Source: JAWVFM01 sp963823245 (lineage in GTDB: Bacteria; Actinomycetota; Thermoleophilia; Solirubrobacterales; 70-9). Taken from it: DNA of 64,000 bases. The stretch lies in the NCBI GenBank assembly GCA_963823245.1, contig CAWGKQ010000010.1:186001-250000 (forward strand), read 5' to 3'. Each line of letters begins with the position of its first letter. Within the stretch, counting starts at the first letter, position 1. A model generated the notes under the pieces. That model worked only from the letters and a program-made list of their open reading frames with translations. It made no database searches and was not told the DNA's origin. Below, in pieces: positions 25,371-33,299 of the stretch. Position numbers and translations under genes: made by a program.

Positions 25371-26477
25371 TCAGCGCGGGGAGGCGCCGCCGTGCCGCTC
25401 TTCCCACTCCGCGTAGTCGGCCGTGAAGTAGTGGAGGCGGATCTTCTTGAACTCGGTGGAGGAGTAGAGGGTGGCGCGATCGGGCCCATGCAGGTCGTGC
25501 TCGTCGGCGATCGAATCGAGGACGGCGTCGCACTCCTCCTTCGAGCGGCCGTGGGCCATGGTGAACACGGAGTAGGGCCAGTCCGCGTAGGTGGGCCGCT
25601 GGTAGCAGTGCGAGACGCCCCGCACCGCGGCCATTCTCCGGCCGGTCTCGAGAATCCGGTCCTCCGGCACTCGCCACACCCCCATCCCGTTGGCCGAGAA
25701 TCCGGCCCGGCGGTGGAAGAGGATCGCGGCGACGCGGCGAAGAAGCTTGCGCTCGGTCATGGCCCGGAGATGCTCGAGGAAGTCCGCGACCGGCATGCCG
25801 ACCGCGCTCGCGGCCTCGTCGTAGGGACGATCCGTGACGGCCATCGGCCCCTGGAGCGCGCGGATCACCTCGACGTCGCGATCGTCGTAGGGCTGGGGCT
25901 CGAGCTCGCGCGGCGGCGCCGCGTCCACAGCCGTCGCCAGCGCCTCGGTGCCCTTCTCCATCTCCAGATTCATGTTGATCTTGAAGAGGGTGAGGGTGGG
26001 GAGCTGGCGGATCGACTCCGCACCGGTCAGGCGATGGAGCACATCGAGTGTGCCCTGCAGCCCGAGCTCGGAGTCCGGAGGCGTCGCGATCGTGAACCAG
26101 AGGTTGAACTCGTGGGTCCGCAGGTAGTTGTGCGACACGCCGGGGTGCTCGTTGATGATCGCGGCGGCGCGGTGGGGGTTCTCCGTGTCCACCTTCGCGG
26201 CCACGAGCATCGAGGCGTAGCCGAGGGCCCGCGTGTCGAAGATCGGCGTGATCTCGCGGATGATCCGTTCGCGCACGAGGCGGTCGGTGCGCGCCATCAC
26301 CTCCTCGGTGGGAAGCTCCGCGGCCTCGGCGACACGCGCGTAGGGCTCCGCGTCGAGCGGGAAGCTCGACTGCAGGAGGTTCATCAGCCGCTTGTCGGTC
26401 TCGTCCAGTGGGATCGCGGCGCCACCGGAGCGCGAGCGCACCTTCGGCCGCGGCGCCCTGGGCGCTACCGAAGCCAC
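25371..26477 (-). CDS. Siroheme decarboxylase, AhbA-AhbB fusion (two Lrp/AsnC-like domains)
   Basis: About 368 residues with two tandem Lrp/AsnC-like units. Unit 1 (about 22-170): wHTH start LDETDKRLMNLLQSSFPL, then GVSHNYLRTHEFNLWFT. Unit 2 (about 195-350): a second wHTH, then GVSHCYQRP, WPYSVFTMAHG and KKIRLHYFT. The SHNY...FNLWFT and SHCYQRP...WPY...HG pairs are signatures of siroheme decarboxylases (AhbA/AhbB; NirDLGH relatives), which remove two acetate carboxyls from siroheme. Such proteins are often misnamed transcription regulators. Placement between hemB and hemL supports a heme role and hints at the siroheme-dependent route. GTG start overlaps hemB by 13 nt. Confidence 0.8.
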   Translation of the reverse strand: MASVAPRAPRPKVRSRSGGAAIPLDETDKRLMNLLQSSFPLDAEPYARVAEAAELPTEEVMARTDRLVRERIIREITPIFDTRALGYASMLVAAKVDTENPHRAAAIINEHPGVSHNYLRTHEFNLWFTIATPPDSELGLQGTLDVLHRLTGAESIRQLPTLTLFKINMNLEMEKGTEALATAVDAAPPRELEPQPYDDRDVEVIRALQGPMAVTDRPYDEAASAVGMPVADFLEHLRAMTERKLLRRVAAILFHRRAGFSANGMGVWRVPEDRILETGRRMAAVRGVSHCYQRPTYADWPYSVFTMAHGRSKEECDAVLDSIADEHDLHGPDRATLYSSTEFKKIRLHYFTADYAEWEERHGGASPR

Positions 26478-27436
26478 TCGGCGGCCTCCTTCGCGAAGTA
26501 GGTGACGATCGCGTCGGCGCCCGCCCGGCGGATCCCGAGCAGCGTCTCGAGCGCGGCGGCCTCGCCGTCGATCCAGCCCTTCGCGGCCGCCGCCTTCAGC
26601 ATCGAGTACTCGCCGGAGACGTGGTAGGCCGCAACCGGGGCGCCCGTGGCGTCCTTGACCCGCCGGATGACGTCGAGGTAGGGCGTGGCGGGCTTCACCA
26701 TCACCATGTCGGCCCCCTCCTCGAGGTCGAGCTCCGCCTCGCGGACGGCCTCGAGCGCGTTGCGCGGGTTCATCTGGTAGCCGCGGCGATCGCCGAACTC
26801 AGGCGTCGACTCCGCCGCCTCCCGAAACGGCCCGTAGAAGGCCGACGAGTACTTCGCGCTGTACGCGATGATCGGCGTGTCCGAGTGGCCCTCCTCGTCG
26901 AGCTGGTGGCGGATGGTCCCGATCCGCCCGTCCATCATGTCCGAGGGCGCGACCGCGTCGGCCCCGGCTTCGGCGTGGGAGATCGCCGTCTTCGCAAGCA
27001 GCTCGATCGTGACGTCGTTGTCTACATCACCCTCCCGTACGAACCCGCAGTGCCCGTGGGAGGTGTACTCGCAAAGGCACACATCGGTGATCACGACCAG
27101 CTCGGGGTGCGCCTCCTTCAGCGCCCGCACGGCCATCTGCACGACGCCCTCGTCGTCGTAGGCGCCGCTTCCCACCTCGTCCTTCGCGGCGGGGATCCCG
27201 AACAGGAGCACCGCGCCGATCCCGGCGCTCAGCACCTCGGTCGCCTCCCCGACGAGCTCGGAGATCGAGAACCGCTCCACTCCGGGCATCGAGTCGACCT
27301 CCTCGCGAACGCCCTCGCCGGCCACCACGAAGAGAGGCTGGATGAGGTGGCGCGCCGAAAGCTCGGTCTCGGCGACCAGGTCGCGAAGGGCCTGCGTGCG
27401 CCGCATGCGCCGCATGCGGGTGGCGGGGAAGCTCAC
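26465..27436 (-). CDS. hemB: Porphobilinogen synthase (delta-aminolevulinic acid dehydratase)
   Basis: A 323-residue enzyme that condenses two ALA molecules. The metal site DVCLCEYTSHGHCG has the three-cysteine zinc pattern; the two catalytic lysines are in YSAKYSSAFYGPF and MVKPATPYLDVI. Zinc-type HemB is less usual in bacteria that use only Mg. The GTG start has TAGAAT 7 nt upstream and heads the minus-strand heme/menaquinone/respiratory block. Confidence 0.94.
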   Translation of the reverse strand: MSFPATRMRRMRRTQALRDLVAETELSARHLIQPLFVVAGEGVREEVDSMPGVERFSISELVGEATEVLSAGIGAVLLFGIPAAKDEVGSGAYDDEGVVQMAVRALKEAHPELVVITDVCLCEYTSHGHCGFVREGDVDNDVTIELLAKTAISHAEAGADAVAPSDMMDGRIGTIRHQLDEEGHSDTPIIAYSAKYSSAFYGPFREAAESTPEFGDRRGYQMNPRNALEAVREAELDLEEGADMVMVKPATPYLDVIRRVKDATGAPVAAYHVSGEYSMLKAAAAKGWIDGEAAALETLLGIRRAGADAIVTYFAKEAAEWLR

Positions 27437-27443
27437 GCCGTGG

Positions 27444-27449
27444 ATTCTA
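27444..27449 (-). promoter_or_regulatory. -10 element of hemB
   Basis: TAGAAT on the minus strand 7 nt before the hemB GTG; the spacing predicts a leaderless mRNA for the heme-respiration block. Confidence 0.5.
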
Positions 27450-27463
27450 GGTGGGAGCCGCCC

Positions 27464-28816
27464 CTAGCCGGCGAAGCGGCGCAGCCCGACGCGAGCCAGG
27501 GCCCCATACGCCACCGCGAGGATCGCCAGGTGGAGGATCGCGATCCCGAGCCCGCCGGCCGAGGCGTCGAGCGCGCCGGAGAGGGCGTCGAGCGCGGGAT
27601 GGAACGGGAAGACGTCCCGAACCACCTTGAGCGCGTCGAAGAGGCCCGGGCTGACCGTGCCGGAGGGAACGAGCGACAGGAAGGCGACCGGCAGCGAGAT
27701 CATGAACGCGAGCAGGGAGCTCGCCCGAACCTCGCCCGCGAGAGCGCCGATCGCGGCCCCGAAGGCGGCGAACGCGGCGCCCGCCGCCACGATCGCGGCT
27801 CCGATCGCGAGGATCCGGCTCCAGTCGATCGAGACGAAGAGCGACAGGCCCGCGAGCATCAGCAGCGTCACCGCAAGCGAGGCGACGATGCCGAGGGCGA
27901 TCTTCTCGCCGAGCAGCGCTGTGCGCCCGACGAGCCCGCGGGTGATCCGTGCAAAGGCGTTCTCCTCGCGCTCGAGGGCGAGCGACCCGGCGACCAGGAG
28001 GACGGTCACGAACATCAGCGTGAGCGTGGCCGAGACCGAGATCGCGAAGGCGTCGAGGCTCGGCGGCGAGCCCGAGATGACCTGGGTATCGACCTCGATC
28101 GGGTGCGAGATCGAGGCGAGCAGCGGCTTGGCGAAGTCGAGGTTCTGCCGCGCGAGATTGGCGAAGTGGCTCACCTGCTGGAGGTCGCTGCGAAGCGGGC
28201 TCTTCGCGGGGAGCTGGTCCTCCACCCTGCCCAGGATCTCGGCGCTATGCGCCAGGCCGAGGATGTCGAAGGACTGGCCCAGGAACGAAAGCTGTCCGCC
28301 GTGGACGATCAGGCCTATGTAGCCCGCGGCCGACCGCACCACCTTCTTCGAGATCTTCAGGTTCGCCTGCGTGACCAGGCTCGAGATCCGGTCCGAGACG
28401 AGGCGCGCCTTGACCGGGTCCTCCTCGTTCACCAGCACCTTCACGAACGGCTGGACCGGGTTGAGGCCCGCGAGCGACTCCAGGTTCTGCACCAGGTCCT
28501 CCGGCAGTATCAGCGCGGCGAGGACGTCGCCGGACTGGACCTTCTCTCGCGCGGCCTTACCCGAGTAGACGCGGACGCACTCGATCCGCAGGCAGAGCTC
28601 GTTGCGGGCGCCCACGATGTCGAAGTGGCGGCCGCCCAGCACGAGAGGGGTGCCGACCGGGACCTTGTTGTAGAAGGCGACGCGCGGCTTCTCCGGCCCG
28701 CGAGAGAGCGCGAAGCCGATCAGGACCGCGATCGCGATCGGGTAGACGACCAGTAGCGCGGTCACGAGCGGCGAGCGGCGGAGGATCTGGAGGTCCTTGA
28801 CCAGCAGCCAGCGCAT
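27464..28816 (-). CDS. ABC-2-type transporter permease
   Basis: About 450 residues. One N-terminal helix (about 17-35) is followed by a large external domain (about 45-260) and then five or six helices to the C-terminus: LTLMFVTVLLVAGSLALER, GIVASLAVTLLMLAGLSLF, AAIVAAGAAFAAFGAAIGAL, LLAFMISLPVAFLSLV and a final GIAILHLAILAVAYGAL. The layout matches ABC-2 exporters of the YhgE/DrrB kind. It begins 10 nt after the ATPase stop, and the two form one exporter of unknown substrate. Confidence 0.85.
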   Translation of the reverse strand: MRWLLVKDLQILRRSPLVTALLVVYPIAIAVLIGFALSRGPEKPRVAFYNKVPVGTPLVLGGRHFDIVGARNELCLRIECVRVYSGKAAREKVQSGDVLAALILPEDLVQNLESLAGLNPVQPFVKVLVNEEDPVKARLVSDRISSLVTQANLKISKKVVRSAAGYIGLIVHGGQLSFLGQSFDILGLAHSAEILGRVEDQLPAKSPLRSDLQQVSHFANLARQNLDFAKPLLASISHPIEVDTQVISGSPPSLDAFAISVSATLTLMFVTVLLVAGSLALEREENAFARITRGLVGRTALLGEKIALGIVASLAVTLLMLAGLSLFVSIDWSRILAIGAAIVAAGAAFAAFGAAIGALAGEVRASSLLAFMISLPVAFLSLVPSGTVSPGLFDALKVVRDVFPFHPALDALSGALDASAGGLGIAILHLAILAVAYGALARVGLRRFAG

Positions 28817-28826
28817 TGCTCGCCCC

Positions 28827-29609
28827 CTAATGCCCCCGCTGGCGCAGGAACGACACGAAGGCGTGCTCGAAGCTCGCGATCGTCTCCTCGCCGTCCTCAC
28901 CCGGTCCCTGCACCACCGCCTCGTGAAGCTCACGCGGCGAGCCGTGGAACAGCACCTCGCCGTCGGCGATCACCAGCAGTCGCTGGCCGTAGCGCTCGGC
29001 CTCGGCGATGTTGTGGGTGGAGAAGAGCACCGTCGTGCCCGCGCCGGCGAGGCCGAGCACGAACTCCCAAAGGCGCTCGCGCTGCCCGGGGTCGAGCCCG
29101 GCACTCGGCTCGTCGAGGAGCATCGCGACGGGTTGGGCGATAAGGCCGATCGCGATGTTCACGCGCTGCTGCGTCCCCCCGGAGAGCTTCGAGACCGGGT
29201 CGCCGCGCCGCTCCACCAGGCCGGTCTGCTCGAGCATCCGGTCCACCGTCGCCTCGACGTCGTCGACCTCCTCCAGGCGGGCGAACAGGCGGAGGTTCTC
29301 CTCGACCGTGAGGCGCCGGTAGAGCGCCGCCTGCTGCGGGACCCACCCGATCTCCCCGGGCGCGCGGCTGACCTCCCCGCCGTCCGGTGCCCGGATCCCG
29401 GCGAGGATCGAAAGCAGCGTGGTCTTGCCGGCGCCGTTCGGCCCGATCACCGCCAGCAGCTCGCCCTTCTCGGCGCCGAACGTCACCCCGCGGAGCGCCT
29501 CGCGGTCGCCGAAGCGCTTGCGCAGGTCGCGCACCTCGATGACCGGCTCGGCGCTCACAGGCCCGCTCCGCGTCGAATCACCCTTCCCTGCTCGTCGCTC
29601 CGCGCTCAC
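28827..29609 (-). CDS. ABC transporter ATP-binding protein (ABC-2 exporter partner)
   Basis: 260 residues from GTG 29609, or 243 from GTG 29558. Walker A is GPNGAGKTT, the signature LSGGTQQRVN, Walker B AMLLDEPSAGLD and the switch His STHN. The conserved fold starts at PVIEVRDLRKRFG, close to the 29558 start; the longer form adds a duplicated, low-complexity SAERRAGKG stretch. The long start overlaps the stop of a 20-codon upstream frame as GTGA, which would couple translation. It energises the permease downstream. Confidence 0.88.
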   Translation of the reverse strand: MSAERRAGKGDSTRSGPVSAEPVIEVRDLRKRFGDREALRGVTFGAEKGELLAVIGPNGAGKTTLLSILAGIRAPDGGEVSRAPGEIGWVPQQAALYRRLTVEENLRLFARLEEVDDVEATVDRMLEQTGLVERRGDPVSKLSGGTQQRVNIAIGLIAQPVAMLLDEPSAGLDPGQRERLWEFVLGLAGAGTTVLFSTHNIAEAERYGQRLLVIADGEVLFHGSPRELHEAVVQGPGEDGEETIASFEHAFVSFLRQRGH

Positions 29610-29668
29610 AAGCCCATCCTCGCGCTCCGCGGCAGATCACCCTTCCCTGCTCGTCGCTCCGCGCTCAT
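29577..29668 (-). repeat. Tandem duplication of the ATPase start region
   Basis: A 32-nt sequence at 29636-29667 recurs exactly at 29577-29608, 59 nt apart. Each copy begins at an ATG or GTG followed by AGCGCGGAGCGACGAGCAGG. A third, shorter relic begins at GTG 29558. The result is three stacked start codons with near-identical downstream sequence. Confidence 0.85.
29606..29668 (-). CDS. Possible 20-codon upstream reading frame of the ABC ATPase gene
   Basis: ATG at 29668 opens a frame M-S-A-E-R-R-A-G-K-G-D ... M-G-L that ends at a TGA overlapping the GTG at 29609. Its first 11 codons repeat the long ATPase N-terminus but in a different frame relation. TAGCGT lies 9 nt before the ATG. It may be a leader peptide or simply a duplicated start region. 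Confidence 0.3.
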   Translation of the reverse strand: MSAERRAGKGDLPRSARMGL

Positions 29669-29759
29669 AGCGCGGGAACGCTAGATGGTGATCCCGATTA
29701 GTTTCCGGCTGTCGGGCCGTGTCATAGAGGGCGAAGCGCAAGACGAAGGAGGAATCGAG

Positions 29760-30333
29760 ATGGGAAAGATCGTCGTATCGCAGTTCGTCACCGTCGACGG
29801 CGTGCTGGAGGACCCGGGCGGGTCCGAGGGCACCGAGCGGGGGGGCTGGGCCTTCAAGTACGACCGCGGCGAAGAGGGCGACAAGTTCAAGCTCGACGAG
29901 GTGATGTCCGCGGACGCGCTGCTCCTGGGCCGCACGACGTTCGAGGGGTTCGCCGCGGCCTGGCCCTCGAGGGAGGGCGAGTTCGCCGACAAGTTCAACA
30001 CCATGCCCAAGTACGTGGTCAGCTCAACGCTGAGCGACCCGGACTGGAACAACACAACGGTGATCTCTGGCGACGTCGCGAGCGAGGTGGCCAAGGTCAA
30101 GGACGCTCACGACGGCGACATCCTCGTCAGCGGGAGCGCTCAGCTCGTGGAGGCTCTGGCAGCGAACGACCTCGTCGACGAGTACCGGCTGATGGTCTTC
30201 CCGACCGTTCTCGGGGCGGGCAAGCGGCTGTTCGGCGACTCGGGTGAGCCCTCGTCGCTGCGGCTCACCGAGTCGAGGCAGGCGGCGCGAGACCCTGATC
30301 CTCATCTACGAGCCCGCTCGCGAGGAGGCATAG
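29760..30333 (+). CDS. Dihydrofolate reductase-like (RibD C-terminal fold) protein, frameshifted near the end
   Basis: About 190 residues. ATG at 29760 follows AAGGAGG by 8 nt. KIVVSQFVTVDGVLEDPGG, LLLGRTTFEGFAAAWP, YVVSSTLSDPDWNNT and ILVSGSAQLVEALAANDLVD are the standard blocks of these NADPH-binding proteins of unknown substrate. Near the end, one extra base in GGCGGCGCG (about 30282-30288) breaks the frame; removing it gives the family ending ETLILIYEPAREEA and TAG at 30333. Uncorrected, the frame runs into the next gene. The YmdB-family gene begins 9 nt later. Confidence 0.75.
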
Positions 30334-30342
30334 GCTCAACGT

Positions 30343-31122
30343 GTGAAGGTCCTCTTCTTCGGCGACGTCTGCGGCAAGCCCGGCCGGAAGGGGCTTGCCG
30401 CGACGCTGCCCCGGCTGCGAGACACGGTCGCGCCGGACCTCGTGATCGCGAACGGGGAGAACACCGCCGGCGGCGTGGGCATCACCGAGCGCACGGCGAA
30501 CGACCTGTTCGGCGCCGGCGTCGACGTCATCACGACCGGCAACCACGTCTATCGCCACCGCGAGGTCTACGGGTTTCTCGACCGGTGCGACCGGATCATC
30601 CGCCCCTCGAACTACCCGGCCGGCAACCCCGGCCGCGGTCACGTGATCGTCGAGGCGGGGGGGCAGCGCGTTGCCGTCATCAACCTGAGTGGCGTGGTCA
30701 TGCTGAGGGTCGCCCGCTCGCCGTTCGTCGAATCCGACGCGCTGCTCGATCGGCTCGAGGGCGAGTTCGACTCCGTGATCGTCGACTTTCACGCCGAGAT
30801 CACCAGCGAGAAGGTGGCGATGGGCTGGCACCTCGACGGGCGCGTCGCCGCCGTCCTGGGCACTCACACGCACGTGCCGACGGCCGATGCCCGCGTTCTG
30901 CCGAGGGGCACCGCGCACGTATCCGACGTCGGCATGACGGGGTCGCGCGAGGGCGTCCTCGGGGCGCGGCGCGACCAGGTGCTGGAGTCGTTCCGCACCC
31001 AGATGCCGGTCCGGTTCGACGGCGCCGAGGGCGACGTCTGGGTCAACGCCGTGGTCGTTGAAGTGGGCGACGACGGGCTCGCGCGTTCGATCGAGCAGAT
31101 CCTCGAGCCGGCTGCCGCCTAG
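30343..31122 (+). CDS. YmdB/TIGR00282-family metallophosphoesterase
   Basis: A 259-residue dimetal phosphodiesterase. FFGDVCGKPGR holds the first Asp, VIANGENTAGG the Asn/Glu region, TTGNHVYRHRE the bridging Asn and general-acid His, VDFHAEITSEK and GTHTHVPTAD the last His ligands. Family members such as YmdB hydrolyse 2',3'-cyclic nucleotides and affect biofilm and RNA decay. Length matches the family. GTG start. Confidence 0.9.
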   Translation: MKVLFFGDVCGKPGRKGLAATLPRLRDTVAPDLVIANGENTAGGVGITERTANDLFGAGVDVITTGNHVYRHREVYGFLDRCDRIIRPSNYPAGNPGRGHVIVEAGGQRVAVINLSGVVMLRVARSPFVESDALLDRLEGEFDSVIVDFHAEITSEKVAMGWHLDGRVAAVLGTHTHVPTADARVLPRGTAHVSDVGMTGSREGVLGARRDQVLESFRTQMPVRFDGAEGDVWVNAVVVEVGDDGLARSIEQILEPAAA

Positions 31123-31132
31123 CGCAGAGCGG

Positions 31133-32811
31133 TCAGGGGACCGGCACCGCGACGCGACGCTCCACCGCGGCCGGAGCCGGCGCGTCCTCCCGACGAGCAC
31201 CGCCGATGGCGAGCGCGAGGAGCAGCAGCGGGAAGAACCAGGGGATGTAGAGGTAGAACCAGTGGTGGAGGCACAGCTCCACCGCGATCGTCACCGCCGC
31301 GCCGAGCGCGGCGACCTGCTGGAGCGTCCGGCGGCGCGGGGTGAAGGCGACCGCGACGGCGAGGAGCAACGTGAGGCCCTCGACCACGACGTGGAGGCCT
31401 CCGAGGCTCGCCTGCCCCCAAATGCTGAACGGGGAGTCGCGGTTGGCCTGACTCGAGAAGGTGCGGTGCCAGAACGTCCCCAACCCGGGGTCGACGGCAG
31501 GGCCAGCGAGCACGAGGACCGTGACCGCGCCGAACGCGATCGCGAACAGCGCCACTGCTCGCGGGGGCGGGGCCGCGAACCATCGCCGCCATCCGGCAGG
31601 CGACGGGCTCCGCCGGGCTCGGGCTCCCGCACTCCCACGGCGAACAGCGGCGCCAGAGCCAGCGCCGCGAACTTGGTCCAGCCGGCGAGCGCCGTCATCG
31701 CTCCGCGGCCCGCGGGCGACGCGATCAGGAGCAGGGCCCCGATGACGAGCGCGGCGACGAGCGTGTCATTGGAGTTCGACTCCAGCGCGTACGCCGTGTA
31801 CGGGTAGGAGGCCCAGCCATAGGCGAGGATCACGCCGAGGCGGGTGCCGCGTGGGCCGGGCCGGATCCGCCTGCCGAGGAAGAAGAGCCCGGCCACGGCC
31901 AGCAGGTCGAACGCCACCGAGGCGCCGTGGGCGGCGGGCAGGTCGTCCCAGCTTCCCGACCAAGGGAAGGCGAGCTCGAACGGGACGTAGGCGTAGTAGT
32001 TGACCGGCCCGTAGGTGTCGCCGGACTGGTTGTCCGTGGGGAAGGCGCTGTCGCCCCAGATCGGCTTCCCGTGGGTGGCCCGGTCGGCGCCGATGACGCC
32101 GGCATAGCCAACGTCGATCACGTTCGCGTCGGCGAGGTTGAGCGCCACCCGAAAGGACAGCAGGAAGATCACGCCGAGCGCCAGCCACCCGGTGGACAGG
32201 GTCGGCCGAAGCCCCTCGCCGCGACCTCTGAACCCGATCCAGAGCATGCGCGCGAGCAGGTAGAGGAGGACCGGGTAGGCAAGAGGCACGGAGACGCCGA
32301 TGTCGCCGTTGTTGAAGAAGTAGTTCGACACGCCGAAGGCCAGGAGAACTGCGAGGTCGAGGTGGACGATCCGCCGCCACCGGCGCCAGTCGAGGAGGCC
32401 GAGCAGGAAGAAGCCGCACAGTGGCAGCCACACGTACGGCGCGTTCACCTTGCGACCAAACGCGCCGGGGTAGCCGCGCGCCATCTGCCACGCGACCTGG
32501 TAGCCCGTCCACGACTCGGTGATCTCGTGGGTCGCGTCGTCGACCATCACGAGGACGAGCTCCCTCTGGCCCTTGTAGAAGCCGACCTCCCAGTGCGAGT
32601 CCTTCGTCTGCGCCGATGGGTCGAGGTGGCCCCACCTACGCTCCTCGGCGGCGACCTTCGGGTCCCGCTTGGCGATCTCGATCGCGTCGGCGGAGGAGAG
32701 CGTGTAGCCGCCCTCCGGGGGCCCGGACGCCCGCGCCGGGGACGCGACGACCAGCGCCGCGAGCGCGCTCAGGGCCGTGGCGAGCGCGAGGCGGTTCTTC
32801 CGAAGGTCCAC
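31133..32811 (-). CDS. Polytopic membrane glycosyltransferase-like protein, frameshifted
   Basis: About 558 residues if repaired. An N-terminal signal or anchor helix is followed by an external domain (about 30-125) with PepSY-like features (SSADAIEIAKRDPKVAAEER, LVLVMVDDATHEITESWTGY). About ten membrane helices follow, with loops such as DVGYAGVIGADRATHGKPIW and TYGPVNYYAYVPFELAFPW, the pattern of GT-C (GT39/GT87-like) polyprenyl-phosphosugar transferases. The frame breaks in 31600-31640; the last 140 residues (from ALFAIAFGAVTVLVLAG to 31133) lie one frame off. It follows gtrA with a 43-nt overlap. Confidence 0.7.
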
Positions 32812-33299
32812 AGCTTGTTGCCGATGAAGTTGAACGGCATCGCGACGGCCACGGCGATCGCCTGCGAGGCGACGGCCGGTGCACTCGCCAGGTCGACCAG
32901 ACCGTAGAGCACGGCGAGGTTGACCCCGAGCGCCCCGACGCTCACGGCGAAGAACCGCGCCGCCTCGAACCCCGCGTGGCCGCCCCGTGCGTCGCGGAAC
33001 GTCCACGCGCGGTTGAGCAGGAAGTTGTTCGTGACGGCGAGGCAGAACGAGAGCACGGCCGCGGCGATGTGGTGCACGCCCGCCGCCTGGACGAGGACCG
33101 TGAAGGCGATGAGGTTGATGACGTAGCCGCTGCCGCCGACCAGCCCGAACTTGAAGAGCTGGACCCAGTTGGCGGGCTGCCTCGTCCCGAGGTGCACACG
33201 GCGCACGACGTCCCAGGCGAGCGCCGCGAGGCGGCCGATCGCGCCCCGCTCGTCGCCGGCGCGCGGCGCCTCAGCCGGTGCTCGCGAGGGCGCGACCAT
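32769..33299 (-). CDS. GtrA-family membrane protein
   Basis: About 176 residues with four helices and the family blocks FKFGLVGGSGYVINLIAF, LSFCLAVTNNFLLNRAWTFR, ARFFAVSVGALGVNLAVLYG and MPFNFIGNKLWTF. GtrA-like proteins are thought to help move lipid-linked sugars across the membrane for glycan modification. ATG at 33299 has GGAGG 7 nt upstream and overlaps the phosphodiesterase gene by 29 nt. Its pairing with the GT-C-like gene fits a surface-glycosylation unit. Confidence 0.88.
   Translation of the reverse strand: MVAPSRAPAEAPRAGDERGAIGRLAALAWDVVRRVHLGTRQPANWVQLFKFGLVGGSGYVINLIAFTVLVQAAGVHHIAAAVLSFCLAVTNNFLLNRAWTFRDARGGHAGFEAARFFAVSVGALGVNLAVLYGLVDLASAPAVASQAIAVAVAMPFNFIGNKLWTFGRTASRSPRP

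Noticed and set aside
26408..28756. 782-codon plus-strand frame opposite hemB and the ABC permease
   Set aside because: Charged, repetitive RDE-rich translation typical of antisense to high-GC genes.
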